This document shows positions 8,301-15,790 of a stretch of DNA of 64,000 bases, piece by piece (the stretch's first letter is position 1; each line of letters opens with the position of its first letter). Where the stretch lies: positions 1 through 64,000 of the forward strand of contig NZ_MAEW01000022.1 in NCBI RefSeq assembly GCF_002013375.1, read 5' to 3'. Source of the DNA: Mycobacterium sp. D16Q13 (GTDB lineage: Bacteria; Actinomycetota; Actinomycetes; Mycobacteriales; Mycobacteriaceae). The position numbers and the translations under genes are program-made. A model generated the notes under the pieces. It worked only from the letters and a program-made list of their open reading frames with translations, did not search any database and was not told the origin of the DNA.

Positions 8301-9440
8301 CTAGGAGAGCGCCTTGATGGCCGTCTCCAGACGGGACTTGAACTGCGTGGGCAGCGGGGCGTAGCCCACATCGGCCAGACCCTTCTGTCCCTGGTTCACC
8401 GCAACCGTCAGGAACGACTTCACCGCGGCGGCGACTTCGGGGTCCTTGTAACCCTTGGAGCAGACGATCTCGTACGTGGCCAGCACGATCGGGTAAGCGC
8501 CGGCGGTCTTGGTGCCGTAGATCGAGGCCAGGTCCAGCTTGAGGTCATTACCCTCGCCCGCGAACTTGGCGGTCTCCACTGAGGCGGCGGCGGTCTCGGG
8601 GGTCAGCGCGACCGCGCCGGCACCGCTGTCGATCTGGGCATACGGCATCTTGAGGTCGTCGGCGTAGCCCTTCTCCACATAGGTGATGGCACCGGGCAGA
8701 GCCTTGACCTTCTCGGCTACACCCGAGGACTTCTCGGCGCTCTCACCGGCGCCGCCTTCCCAGCTGCCGCTGCTGCCCTTGGTCCAGCTCTCCGCGGCGG
8801 CGGTGGTCAGGTACTTGCCGAAGTTCTCGCTGGTGCCGGACTTGTCCTTGCGGTACACCGGGGTGACCTTGGTGTCCGGCAGTGTCGCGCCCGGGTTGAG
8901 CGCGGCGATCGCCGGGTCGTTCCAGGCGGTGATGGCACCGGTGAAGATCTTGGCCGCGGTGTCCGCGTTCAGGACCAGCTTGTCAACGCCGGGGATGTTG
9001 TACGCCAAGGCAATTGGGCCGAAGACGACGGGCAGGTTCCATGCCTCGTTGCCTGCGCAGCGCTCCTTTGCCTTGCCCGCCTCTTCCTCGGACAGCGCCG
9101 AGTCGGAGCCGCCGATGTCGACCTGTCCGGCGATGAAGTTGTCGCGTCCCTTGCCCGAGCCCGTGGGGTTGTAGTTGATCGACTTTCCGGAGCACGCGGT
9201 CGAGTACTCGTTGGCGAAGATGTCGAAGGCGTTCTTCTGGGCCGACGAGCCCTCGGCACTCAGCTTGGCCTTGCCCGCACAGTCGCCCGAGCCGGAAGCA
9301 GCGCCGGAGGCACTGGACGAGGAACCTCCGGTGGTGTTGTCGCTACCGCAGGCGGCGAGGCCGGCGGTCAGAGCGACTGCGGCGGCCGCCGCGAAGATCG
9401 TGGTGCCAGTGCTTTTAAGATTCACGGCCTTGAGGTTCAC
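8301..9440 (-). CDS. pstS: Phosphate-binding lipoprotein PstS
   Basis: A 379-residue periplasmic phosphate receptor. A basic start and hydrophobic stretch (AAAAAVALTAG) lead to the lipobox LAAC at about residues 28-31, so the mature protein is a lipid-anchored Cys. A Ser/Gly linker follows. Phosphate-binding loops of the family are visible: LSAEGSSAQ near 60, GSGKGRDNF near 92-100, DIGGSDSALS near 107-116 and KDKSGTSENF near 200. It heads the pst operon. The start is GTG 9440; an in-frame GTG nearby gives a slightly shorter signal. Control by phosphate starvation is suggested by the repeat at 9548-9564. Confidence 0.96.
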   Translation of the reverse strand: MNLKAVNLKSTGTTIFAAAAAVALTAGLAACGSDNTTGGSSSSASGAASGSGDCAGKAKLSAEGSSAQKNAFDIFANEYSTACSGKSINYNPTGSGKGRDNFIAGQVDIGGSDSALSEEEAGKAKERCAGNEAWNLPVVFGPIALAYNIPGVDKLVLNADTAAKIFTGAITAWNDPAIAALNPGATLPDTKVTPVYRKDKSGTSENFGKYLTTAAAESWTKGSSGSWEGGAGESAEKSSGVAEKVKALPGAITYVEKGYADDLKMPYAQIDSGAGAVALTPETAAASVETAKFAGEGNDLKLDLASIYGTKTAGAYPIVLATYEIVCSKGYKDPEVAAAVKSFLTVAVNQGQKGLADVGYAPLPTQFKSRLETAIKALS

Positions 9441-9547
9441 GGCTCTCGCTTTCTCGCATGAGTGATCGGAAGTCAGGTGATGGGGATGGATCTTCTACGC
9501 GCACCCCGGAAACTAAAGGCAGTCAATGGACGGGCACCCGACCGCAG

Positions 9548-9564
9548 GTGAACGGAAAGTGAAC
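9548..9564 (-). promoter_or_regulatory. PHO-box-like direct repeat upstream of pstS
   Basis: Read on the pstS strand, two GTTCAC hexamers occupy 9564-9559 and 9553-9548, 11 bases apart, and the upstream flank repeats part of the unit (GTTCACTTTCC then GTTCACCTGCG). This is the direct-repeat layout of PHO boxes. It lies 108-124 bases before the pstS start codon. A TTGACT hexamer occurs just downstream at about 9520-9530, but I could not assign a confident -10. Confidence 0.65.
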
Positions 9565-9607
9565 TCACAGACTTGACAGTCCGGTCGTTATCGCAGGTAA
9601 ACGCCTA

Positions 9608-10513
9608 TCAGGCCCGACCGTAGGCGGCATCGGTCAGGGAAACCTCGAATCCCAGCCGCTCATAGGTCCGCAGGGCGGCGCTGTTATCAGACTCGACGTA
9701 CAGCAACACGGTGCTCAATCCGGTGTCAGCCAGATGCTGGAGCCCCACCAACGTCAGCAGGTGACCCAATCCCCGGCCCTGCGCGGCGGGGTCGACCCCC
9801 ACGACATACACCTCACCCACCCCTGGCTTGTCCAAATGCTTTTTGGTCCAGTGGAACCCGAGAAGATCGCCGGTCTGCGCGTCATGCGCGAGGAACACTC
9901 CACTCGGATCAAACCAGGGTTCGGCGAACCGGCCGGACAGATCGTCCTGCGTCCAGCCTCCTTGTTCCGGATGCCACGAGAACGCGGCGTTGTTGACGCG
10001 AAGTAGATCCGAATCATCTTGCGGCCCAGCATAATGCCGGATCACAACACTGGGGTCGGCCGAGACGGTGGGCAGATCTGACAGGGGGCGACGCATCTGG
10101 TGGAGTCGCCGCAACGCGACCAGCCCCAGCTTGGCGGCCAACGCCTTGGCCTCGGGCAGGTCGCCGTGTGCCCAAACGCGGGTGCCCTCGCCACCCTCCC
10201 GGAGGGCTTCCCGGATCATCGCCGAACCGATTCCTCGGCGACGCAGCGCCGGCGCGACCACCAATTCGGCCATCGCCGTGGCATTCTCACGAGCATCCGC
10301 GTCGCCAGTGCTGTCGTCCGGCAACACCAAGTTGAGGTACGCCGCCACGTCGTCACCGTCCTCGGCGACCAGGTGCTTGGCTGCGGTTCCACGCAGCTCT
10401 CGCAGCACCTGTTCTCCCACCGGGGCGACACCATCGACGCGGGTGGCCCCGACAATCAACTCGCGTATCTGTAGTTGACGCTGATCATCGAGAAGCGGGA
10501 CCCATTCGGTCAT
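9608..10513 (-). CDS. mshD: Mycothiol synthase MshD
   Basis: A 301-residue acetyltransferase that adds acetyl-CoA to Cys-GlcN-Ins in the last step of mycothiol synthesis, in the cytosol. Two GNAT domains are visible. The N-terminal domain (about 40-130) has the acetyl-CoA loop LRRRGIGSAMIREAL. The C-terminal domain (about 150-300) has VDPAAQGRGLGHLLTLVGLQHL and ends with the family's YERLGFEV. The length matches MshD (about 300-315). It follows glnR by 20 bases on the same strand, as Rv0819 follows Rv0818, so the two are probably cotranscribed. Confidence 0.95.
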   Translation of the reverse strand: MTEWVPLLDDQRQLQIRELIVGATRVDGVAPVGEQVLRELRGTAAKHLVAEDGDDVAAYLNLVLPDDSTGDADARENATAMAELVVAPALRRRGIGSAMIREALREGGEGTRVWAHGDLPEAKALAAKLGLVALRRLHQMRRPLSDLPTVSADPSVVIRHYAGPQDDSDLLRVNNAAFSWHPEQGGWTQDDLSGRFAEPWFDPSGVFLAHDAQTGDLLGFHWTKKHLDKPGVGEVYVVGVDPAAQGRGLGHLLTLVGLQHLADTGLSTVLLYVESDNSAALRTYERLGFEVSLTDAAYGRA

Positions 10514-10533
10514 ACCGTCACGCTAGTCGTGAT

Positions 10534-11331
10534 TCAGCCGGCGTTGCGTGCCCCTGGTTCGGCGACGATGTCGTCGTCGCCGATCTCGTCGTCCACATCG
10601 TCATCAACGTCGGTGACCGCGACACCGGCACTCTCGGATGCGCCGGAGTCGCCCTTCGCACGCGGCGGCCGGACCGCCTTGTAACCGACGTTGCGCACGG
10701 TGCCGATGAGCGATTCGTACTCGCCGCCCAGCTTCGCGCGTAGACGCCGCACGTGGACATCCACGGTGCGGGTGCCGCCGAAGAAGTCGTATCCCCACAC
10801 CTCTTGAAGCAGCTGCGCCCTGGTGAACACCCGGCCGGCGTGCTGCGCCAAATACTTGAGCAGCTCGAACTCTTTGTAGGTGAGGTCCAGCGGGCGGCCA
10901 CGCAATCGCGCGGTGTAGGTGCCCTCGTCGATGACCAGTTCGCCGAGCACGACCTTGCTGGCGTTCTCCACGTTGACCGCACCCGCCCGGCGCCCGACCA
11001 GCAGGCGTAGCCGTGCGTCGATCTCGGCGGGGCCGGTGCCGGGCAGCAGGATGTCGTCCAGGCCCCAATCGACGTTGACCGCCACCAGGCTGCCCTCGTT
11101 GACCACGGCGACCACCGGAACCGACGATCCGGCAGCTCCCAGCAGTCTGCACAGTCCGCGCGCGGAAGCCAGATCGGTGCGCGCGTCAACGATCGCGATG
11201 TCGGCAGAGCCCGCCTCCAGCAGCGAGGACACCTCGCTGGGCACCGGTCGCACGGTATGGGCGAGCAGCGACAGAGACGGCAGCACCGCATCGGGATTTG
11301 GGTCAGCGGTCAGCAGCAACAGGTCCAACGA
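10534..11331 (-). CDS. glnR: Nitrogen regulator GlnR (OmpR-type orphan response regulator)
   Basis: A 265-residue transcription factor. The N-terminal receiver-like domain (about 1-115) begins LDLLLLTADPNPD, typical of GlnR. The C-terminal OmpR winged helix (about 135-225) is clear: DLTYKEFELLKYLAQHAGR, then TVDVHVRRLRAKLG. A polar tail rich in Asp follows. GlnR controls ammonium and nitrate assimilation in mycobacteria and is usually an orphan; no kinase gene is adjacent. The frame is open from TTG 11343, but TTG 11331 has GGAGGG 4 bases upstream and gives the family N-terminus, so I use it. It is divergent from lmeA. Confidence 0.92.
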   Translation of the reverse strand, partial: SLDLLLLTADPNPDAVLPSLSLLAHTVRPVPSEVSSLLEAGSADIAIVDARTDLASARGLCRLLGAAGSSVPVVAVVNEGSLVAVNVDWGLDDILLPGTGPAEIDARLRLLVGRRAGAVNVENASKVVLGELVIDEGTYTARLRGRPLDLTYKEFELLKYLAQHAGRVFTRAQLLQEVWGYDFFGGTRTVDVHVRRLRAKLGGEYESLIGTVRNVGYKAVRPPRAKGDSGASESAGVAVTDVDDDVDDEIGDDDIVAEPGARNAG

Positions 11332-11438
11332 GCCCTCCAACACCCGGGTGCTTCGGTCTCCAGGTGTTCCATAATGTACCCCGCCACCTGCTGGTAAGCC
11401 CGGCCGAGAACCTCGGACGCGCGGCGGTACGCCAGAAT

Positions 11439-12242
11439 ATGCAGATGCGCAAACCCCTGATCGCCACTATCGCGGCGGTATGTGCACTGGCAATCGCGGC
11501 CACCAGCACCGATTTCGGATGTGCGATCTACGCCGAATACCGGCTGTCCCGGACCCTGCGTGCCGAGGCGAATCTCAGCTCCGATCCGTCCGTGGCGATC
11601 CTGGTTTTCCCGTTCATTCCCCAGGCTCTGGCGCACCGATACAAGGAAGTGGAGATCAAGGCACACGGCGTCGACCACGCCGAAACGGGCAAGGCAACGC
11701 TGGAAGGCACCTTGCACGGCATCGACATCTCCCAGGCGTCCTGGCTGATCCGTCCGGACTCTCCGTTGCGGGTGGACCGGGTGGAGAGCCGAATCATCAT
11801 CGACTCCAACCACCTCGGCCGATTCATGGGAATCAACGATCTTGCCGTCGAACCCCCGCCGAAGGAACAGAACGACGCCACCGGAGGCACCACCGAATCC
11901 GGCATCTCCACGGGAACCGGCCTGCTGTTCACCGGAACGCCGAAGACGGGAGAATTTCAGCACAAGGTGACCGTGTCGGTTGACGTCTCGGTCGGCGGAC
12001 CGGCCAAGACAGATCTGCAATTTGTCGCCACATCGATAGTGACGGGCCCCGGGACGGCCGACCGCGATGTGCCCGAGGACCAGCAGGCGGGCGTGTTCGC
12101 CGCGTTCACCAAGGTCGTCCCGCGGCAGAAGCTCCCCTTCGCTATCGAACCAACAACGGTCGGCGCACGTGGATCAGATGTGATCATCGAAGGTATCGCC
12201 AAGGGAGTAACGATCTCCCTGGACGCGTTCAAACAGTCATGA
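11439..12242 (+). CDS. lmeA: LmeA-like DUF2993 lipoglycan mannosyltransferase
   Basis: A 267-residue exported or membrane-anchored protein. It starts with a short basic region and a hydrophobic segment, LIATIAAVCALAIAATSTDF, that can act as an uncleaved anchor or signal. The rest is a DUF2993-type fold (FPFIPQALAHRYKEVEIKAHGV, then two beta-rich halves). In mycobacteria LmeA elongates the lipomannan mannan core in the periplasm. Two ATGs (11439 and 11445) are possible; the longer open frame upstream overlaps the glnR promoter region. The stop overlaps the next ATG by 4 bases, so thiX is translationally coupled. It matches Rv0817c in position. Confidence 0.85.
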   Translation: MQMRKPLIATIAAVCALAIAATSTDFGCAIYAEYRLSRTLRAEANLSSDPSVAILVFPFIPQALAHRYKEVEIKAHGVDHAETGKATLEGTLHGIDISQASWLIRPDSPLRVDRVESRIIIDSNHLGRFMGINDLAVEPPPKEQNDATGGTTESGISTGTGLLFTGTPKTGEFQHKVTVSVDVSVGGPAKTDLQFVATSIVTGPGTADRDVPEDQQAGVFAAFTKVVPRQKLPFAIEPTTVGARGSDVIIEGIAKGVTISLDAFKQS

Positions 12243-12706
12243 CGTCAGGTTTGTCCGCTCTTCAGGAGAGCGGCTCATCGCCCTTTGTGACCGTGGTCAT
12301 CGTGATCGCGGTCGCGCTGCTGGCGTCGAGCCTCATCGCAGTCGCCATCAAGAGCAAGGCCGGCAAGCTCCGCGAAGGCCCCGGTGGAGCCGAGGAGGTC
12401 CAGGCCCCGCCCGGCATCGAACTCTCCGCGACCGGACCGACGATCGTGCACTTCAGCGCGGTGTGGTGTGGGCCGTGCGCATCGGTCCGCCGAGTCGTCG
12501 ACCAGGTCTCGGCTGACCGGCCCGAGGTGGCACATATAGAGGTCGACATCGATGCCAATCCCGACGCCGCACGGGCCCTCTCGGTGCTGTCGCTGCCGAC
12601 AACCTTCATCTTCGACGCCACCGGACGGCAGGCTTATCGAGTCTCCGGAGTGCCCAAGGCCGCCGACCTGCGCACTGCGCTGCAGGGCATGACGCAGCCG
12701 GGGTAA
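12239..12706 (+). CDS. thiX: Membrane-anchored thioredoxin-like protein (ThiX)
   Basis: A 155-residue protein with one N-terminal membrane helix at about residues 16-37 (VTVVIVIAVALLASSLIAVAI), followed by a thioredoxin fold. The active site is WCGPC at about 78-82, and the cis-Pro loop is LSLPTTFIF near 120-128. The redox domain position relative to the cytosol cannot be fixed by eye. Its place beside a sulfur-transfer operon suggests a thiol-disulfide or sulfur-relay role. Its TAA stop (12704-12706) lies inside the -10 box of the following operon. Confidence 0.9.
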   Translation: MTSGLSALQESGSSPFVTVVIVIAVALLASSLIAVAIKSKAGKLREGPGGAEEVQAPPGIELSATGPTIVHFSAVWCGPCASVRRVVDQVSADRPEVAHIEVDIDANPDAARALSVLSLPTTFIFDATGRQAYRVSGVPKAADLRTALQGMTQPG

Positions 12707-12709
12707 ACT
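12704..12709 (+). promoter_or_regulatory. -10 box for the poly-Cys leader transcript
   Basis: TAAACT at 12704-12709, then 7 bases, then GTG 12717. The spacing puts the transcription start at or next to the GTG, so the leader peptide would be translated from a leaderless mRNA. The box overlaps the thiX stop codon. Confidence 0.65.
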
Positions 12710-12716
12710 CGTCGCC

Positions 12717-12803
12717 GTGCAAGCCCGCCTTGAGCCGATGCTCACCAAACGACGCGCCGTCGATCTGTGCCGCGTCGCGGGCTGCTGCTGTTGTTGCTGC
12801 TAA
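12717..12803 (+). CDS. Poly-cysteine leader peptide of the cysA2-sseC operon
   Basis: A 28-codon ORF, GTG 12717 to TAA 12801-12803. It has a basic middle (TKRRAVD), one Cys at residue 18, and ends with six consecutive Cys codons (12783-12800). Leaderless poly-cysteine short ORFs are known in mycobacteria as cysteine-responsive attenuators of downstream sulfur genes, and this operon is of the type they control. The peptide probably has no function of its own; ribosome speed through the Cys codons is the signal. It is too short for ordinary gene callers. Confidence 0.85.
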   Translation: MQARLEPMLTKRRAVDLCRVAGCCCCCC

Positions 12804-12870
12804 TAGCGGCCACCTTCGAGTGTGCCGTACCTGGTGTAGCCATATCCGCCACCCTTAGGAGCACAACAAC
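12790..12870 (+). promoter_or_regulatory. Cysteine attenuator: Cys codons pair with DUF4395 start region
   Basis: GTTGTTG inside the Cys run (12790-12796) is perfectly complementary to CAACAAC (12864-12870), which lies between the Shine-Dalgarno AGGAGC (12857-12862) and ATG 12873. When the ribosome clears the Cys codons quickly, this pairing could block initiation downstream. When it stalls for lack of Cys-tRNA it would cover the upstream strand and free the site. The complementarity is seen; the mechanism is inferred from the known class. Confidence 0.6.
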
Positions 12871-12872
12871 CC

Positions 12873-13346
12873 ATGACCACTGCCAACACACCGCCCGTAA
12901 TCAGTCAGGTTGACGTTCGCGGTCCCCGCTTCGTCGCCTGGGTCACCACCACAGTTCTCATCATCACCCTGGCGGTGTCTGCCGTATCGCCGGTAGCGGC
13001 CGCCGTGATCCTGGGACTTCAAGCGGTGGTGTTCGCGATCGGCGCGCTGCTGGGGCCGCACCGCGCCCCCTACGGAACGATCTTCCGGACTCTGATCCAG
13101 CCCAGGCTGAGCCCGGTCACCGAACGCGAGCCCATCCCGCCGCTGCAGTTCGCCCAGCTGCTGGGCTTCACCTTCGCCGCGGTCGGAACCATCGGGTTCG
13201 CCACCGGCGTCACATTGCTCGGCCAGATCGCGACGGCCTTCGCTCTTGGCGCCGCCTTCCTCAACGCGGCCTTCGGCATCTGCCTGGGCTGCCAGCTGTA
13301 CCCCCTCGTTACCCGTTTTCGCCGCACACAACCGTCGGCTCAGTAA
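12873..13346 (+). CDS. DUF4395 membrane protein
   Basis: A 157-residue integral membrane protein with about four helices: about residues 23-43, 45-60, 95-115 and 117-137 (FATGVTLLGQIATAFALGAAFLNAAFG). The family is DUF4395. The C-terminal part has GICLGCQLYP, whose paired Cys residues fit a role in handling thiols or sulfane sulfur. It is the first structural gene after the poly-Cys leader and precedes the rhodanese cysA2 by 30 bases. A membrane sulfur carrier or transporter for thiosulfate or cysteine is plausible but unproven. AGGAGC lies 10 bases before ATG. Confidence 0.88.
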   Translation: MTTANTPPVISQVDVRGPRFVAWVTTTVLIITLAVSAVSPVAAAVILGLQAVVFAIGALLGPHRAPYGTIFRTLIQPRLSPVTEREPIPPLQFAQLLGFTFAAVGTIGFATGVTLLGQIATAFALGAAFLNAAFGICLGCQLYPLVTRFRRTQPSAQ

Positions 13347-13376
13347 CCCGACAAAACCACCGGAAGGAACCGCTGC

Positions 13377-14210
13377 ATGGCACGCTCTGACGTACTGGTC
13401 TCCGCCCAATGGGCGCAAGACAACCTTTCCGCCCCCAACACGGTGTTCGTGGAGGTGGACGAGGACACCAGCGCGTACGACGTCGGCCACATCGAGGGCG
13501 CCGTCAGGCTGGACTGGAAGACCGATCTCCAGGATGCGGTCAAGCGCGACTTCGTTGACCAGCAGCAGTTCTCGAAGCTGCTGTCCGACAAGGGCATCGG
13601 TAATGACGACACCGTCGTCCTCTACGGCGGTAACAACAACTGGTTCGCTGCGTACGCCTACTGGTACTTCAAGCTGTATGGACACCAGGACGTGAAGCTG
13701 CTCGACGGCGGCCGCAAGAAGTGGGAGCTGGACGGCCGCGCGCTGTCCACCGACACCGTCTCTCGTCCCGCGACGTCCTACCAGGCCGCCGCTCCGGATA
13801 ACTCGATCCGTGCCTTCCGCGACGAGGTGATCGCCGCCATCGGTGCCAAGAACCTGGTCGACGTGCGTTCGCCCGACGAGTTCTCGGGCAAGATTCTGGC
13901 TCCCGCGCACCTGCCGCAGGAGCAGAGCCAGCGCCCCGGACACGTCCCCGGCGCCATCAACGTCCCGTGGAGCAAGGCGGCCAACGAAGACGGCACCTTC
14001 AAGTCGGATGAAGAGCTCGCCAAGCTCTACGCCGACGCGGGGCTGGACGGTGAAAAGGAAACCATCGCGTACTGCCGCATCGGTGAGCGTTCCTCGCACA
14101 CCTGGTTCGTGTTGCAGGAGCTCCTGGGACACCAGAACGTGACGAACTACGACGGCAGTTGGACCGAATACGGCTCTCTGGTGGGAGCCCCGATCGAGTT
14201 GGGAAGCTAG
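13377..14210 (+). CDS. cysA2: Thiosulfate sulfurtransferase (tandem rhodanese) CysA2
   Basis: A 277-residue two-domain rhodanese, usual length for the family. Domain 1 covers about 5-120 (VLVSAQWAQDNL, VVLYGGNNNWFAAYAYW) and is the inactive half. Domain 2 covers about 150-275, with the active-site Cys in YCRIGERSSHTWF near 229-241. It moves sulfane sulfur from thiosulfate to acceptors such as cyanide, thiols or sulfur carriers, and in mycobacteria is cotranscribed with sseC. GGAAGG lies about 10 bases before ATG. It is the counterpart of Rv0815c/Rv3117. Confidence 0.96.
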   Translation: MARSDVLVSAQWAQDNLSAPNTVFVEVDEDTSAYDVGHIEGAVRLDWKTDLQDAVKRDFVDQQQFSKLLSDKGIGNDDTVVLYGGNNNWFAAYAYWYFKLYGHQDVKLLDGGRKKWELDGRALSTDTVSRPATSYQAAAPDNSIRAFRDEVIAAIGAKNLVDVRSPDEFSGKILAPAHLPQEQSQRPGHVPGAINVPWSKAANEDGTFKSDEELAKLYADAGLDGEKETIAYCRIGERSSHTWFVLQELLGHQNVTNYDGSWTEYGSLVGAPIELGS

Positions 14211-14212
14211 TT

Positions 14213-14518
14213 ATGTGCAGTGCACCGAAGCAGGGCCTGGCCATTCCGGCGGGCGTTGACGTGGAGAAGGAAACCGTGATCACCGGCCGCGTGGTCGATG
14301 GCAACGGTCAGACGGTGGGCGGTGCCTTTGTGCGCCTGCTGGATTCCTCCGATGAGTTCACCGCCGAGGTGGTGGCGTCTGCGACCGGCGACTTCCGGTT
14401 CTTCGCCGCACCGGGCGACTGGACGCTGCGGGCGTTGTCCTCCGCCGGGAACGGCACGGCCACGGTGAGCCCCACCGGTGCCGGCATCCACGAGGTCGAC
14501 ATCAAGATCGAGGCCTAG
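14213..14518 (+). CDS. sseC: SseC (DUF1416) sulfur-metabolism protein
   Basis: A 101-residue small protein, nearly the same as mycobacterial SseC: it begins MCSAPKQGLAIPA and continues ETVITGRVVDGNGQTVGGAFVRLLD. The fold looks like a transthyretin or CarboxypepD-type beta sandwich. A Cys at position 2 is conserved and could be a modification or sulfur-carrying site. It starts 2 bases after the cysA2 stop, so the two are translated together. The exact function is not established. A strong hairpin terminator follows. Confidence 0.93.
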   Translation: MCSAPKQGLAIPAGVDVEKETVITGRVVDGNGQTVGGAFVRLLDSSDEFTAEVVASATGDFRFFAAPGDWTLRALSSAGNGTATVSPTGAGIHEVDIKIEA

Positions 14519-14535
14519 CCTCTTCTTTCGCTGCG

Positions 14536-14585
14536 AAGGCACTCAGGTACGTATTCAGCCCGAATCACGTACCTGAGTGCCTTTT
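14536..14585. terminator. Bidirectional terminator between sseC and secreted-protein operon
   Basis: Perfect 17-bp arms, 14536-14552 and 14567-14583, with a 14-base loop. TTTT follows on the plus strand and the left flank reads TTCGC on the minus strand. It lies between convergent genes and should end transcripts from both sides. Confidence 0.85.
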
Positions 14586-14609
14586 CGCGTCGCTAGGCGC
14601 CGTGGCAGT

Positions 14610-15179
14610 TCAGTTCGCCGTATCCGGTGCGGCGACGGGGCTGCGCACTGGCTGCCTGGCCTCCAGCCCGGGCATGGGCTGCTCGGGTCCACTCCCAGCG
14701 GGGGACGGATCCTCCAGCCCAGTCGATTGCCCGGTGGCAGGGTTTTGCCGGCCGATCGCGGACGTCGCACCCGGCATCACACCGCCGGCCGCATCGGGCA
14801 CCGCGGTCTCCTGCATGGGCGAAGCGGTCCGCACACCGAAGACCTGCCCGCGCGGACCAGCCTCTTGTGGCTTCACGACGACATGCTTCAACTGGACGCC
14901 GAGACGATCGTCGGGCAGGCCGATATGGGACGACTCCGGGTCCGCGTTGGTCATGGCCCCGACACCACCCGCATCCAGGACCCGGGGCGGCGGGGTCAGA
15001 GAGAAGACGGTCTGAAACCCGTACGCGCCGGGGAAGTAGCCGATGTAGCCCGGCGGGCTGTAGATCTGCCCTGTCGGGTCACCCGGCACCGAGGGGTCCG
15101 CCGCTGCGCTCGGCGGCCCAAGAAGAGCCGTAGGTAGCACCGCGACGATCACGGCCGCTCGTGTGAGGTGTGCTCTCAT
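14610..15179 (-). CDS. Secreted protein A of the MspA-family operon
   Basis: A 189-residue exported protein of unknown function. The signal peptide (about 1-27, ending SAAADP) is typical Sec type. The mature part is rich in Pro and Gly with no Cys. It shares an ordered set of motifs with its upstream neighbour: a PGAY-type turn, PRVLD-GGV-AM-N-D, an LPDDRLGV segment, and FGVR-ASPM followed by PDAAGGVMPG. The two are therefore tandem paralogues. The frame is open to 15215, but ATG 15179 has GAGGA 9 bases upstream and starts the signal peptide. It is the last gene before the terminator at 14536. Confidence 0.8.
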   Translation of the reverse strand: MRAHLTRAAVIVAVLPTALLGPPSAAADPSVPGDPTGQIYSPPGYIGYFPGAYGFQTVFSLTPPPRVLDAGGVGAMTNADPESSHIGLPDDRLGVQLKHVVVKPQEAGPRGQVFGVRTASPMQETAVPDAAGGVMPGATSAIGRQNPATGQSTGLEDPSPAGSGPEQPMPGLEARQPVRSPVAAPDTAN

Positions 15180-15211
15180 GTTGTGGATCCTCTGTGTGTG
15201 GATGCGGCGCG

Positions 15212-15775
15212 TCACTTCGACAAGGTGGGACCCGTATCGGGGCCGCTGTTCACGGAGCTCGGCCCGACGGTCCCGTTGGCATTCGGCTGCAGGGATTCAC
15301 CGCCGAGGGGCAGCCGTCTCGGGGTGCCGGCATAGGGATCTTCGAGGCCACCACCGGGACTGCCCACCGGCATCGTGTAGCCGGGTGTGACGCCACCGGC
15401 GGGGTCGGGTGCGCCGGTCGCCTCCATCTGCGACTCGGGCCGCACTCCGAAGGCGTTGCCCACCATCGAACGCCGTTGCGGTTCGACACCTAGTTGCGAG
15501 CCGGGAAGCCCGAACTCGGCCGATTGGGAGTCGGTGTTGCTCATCGCTGCTACGCCGGCCGTGTCCAGGACGCGCCGGGGCCGCATCCAGAAGCCCAGGA
15601 TCCAGGTGTACGCACCGGGTTGATGGCCGATCCGGCCGGGCATGTTGTGGTACGGAAGGCCGTCATAGCCAGGAGGCGGGCCCGGCGGGACGGGGTCCGC
15701 GGATGCGTTCGGCGCCAGGAAGATGCCTGCGCCGCAGAGAATCGCGAGTCCTCCCGCGATCATGCGTGATGCCAT
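15212..15775 (-). CDS. Secreted protein B of the MspA-family operon
   Basis: A 187-residue exported protein, paralogous to the downstream gene. The signal peptide is about 1-26 (MIAGGLAILCGAGIFLAPNASADP). The mature N-terminus is Pro-rich (PVPPGPPPGYDG), and the common core includes PRVLDTAGVAAMSNTD, LPGSQLGV and PDPAGGVTPGY. I do not recognise the family. AAGGAG lies 7 bases before ATG. It begins 15 bases after the MspA-like gene, so the three genes form one operon. A role at the outer membrane with the porin-like protein is the natural guess, with no direct evidence. Confidence 0.82.
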   Translation of the reverse strand: MASRMIAGGLAILCGAGIFLAPNASADPVPPGPPPGYDGLPYHNMPGRIGHQPGAYTWILGFWMRPRRVLDTAGVAAMSNTDSQSAEFGLPGSQLGVEPQRRSMVGNAFGVRPESQMEATGAPDPAGGVTPGYTMPVGSPGGGLEDPYAGTPRRLPLGGESLQPNANGTVGPSSVNSGPDTGPTLSK

Positions 15776-15790
15776 GGCGTATCTCCTTGC

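Noticed and set aside
12855..14132. 425-codon open frame antisense to DUF4395 and cysA2
   Set aside because: Covers two well-supported genes on the other strand; no start context or family features.
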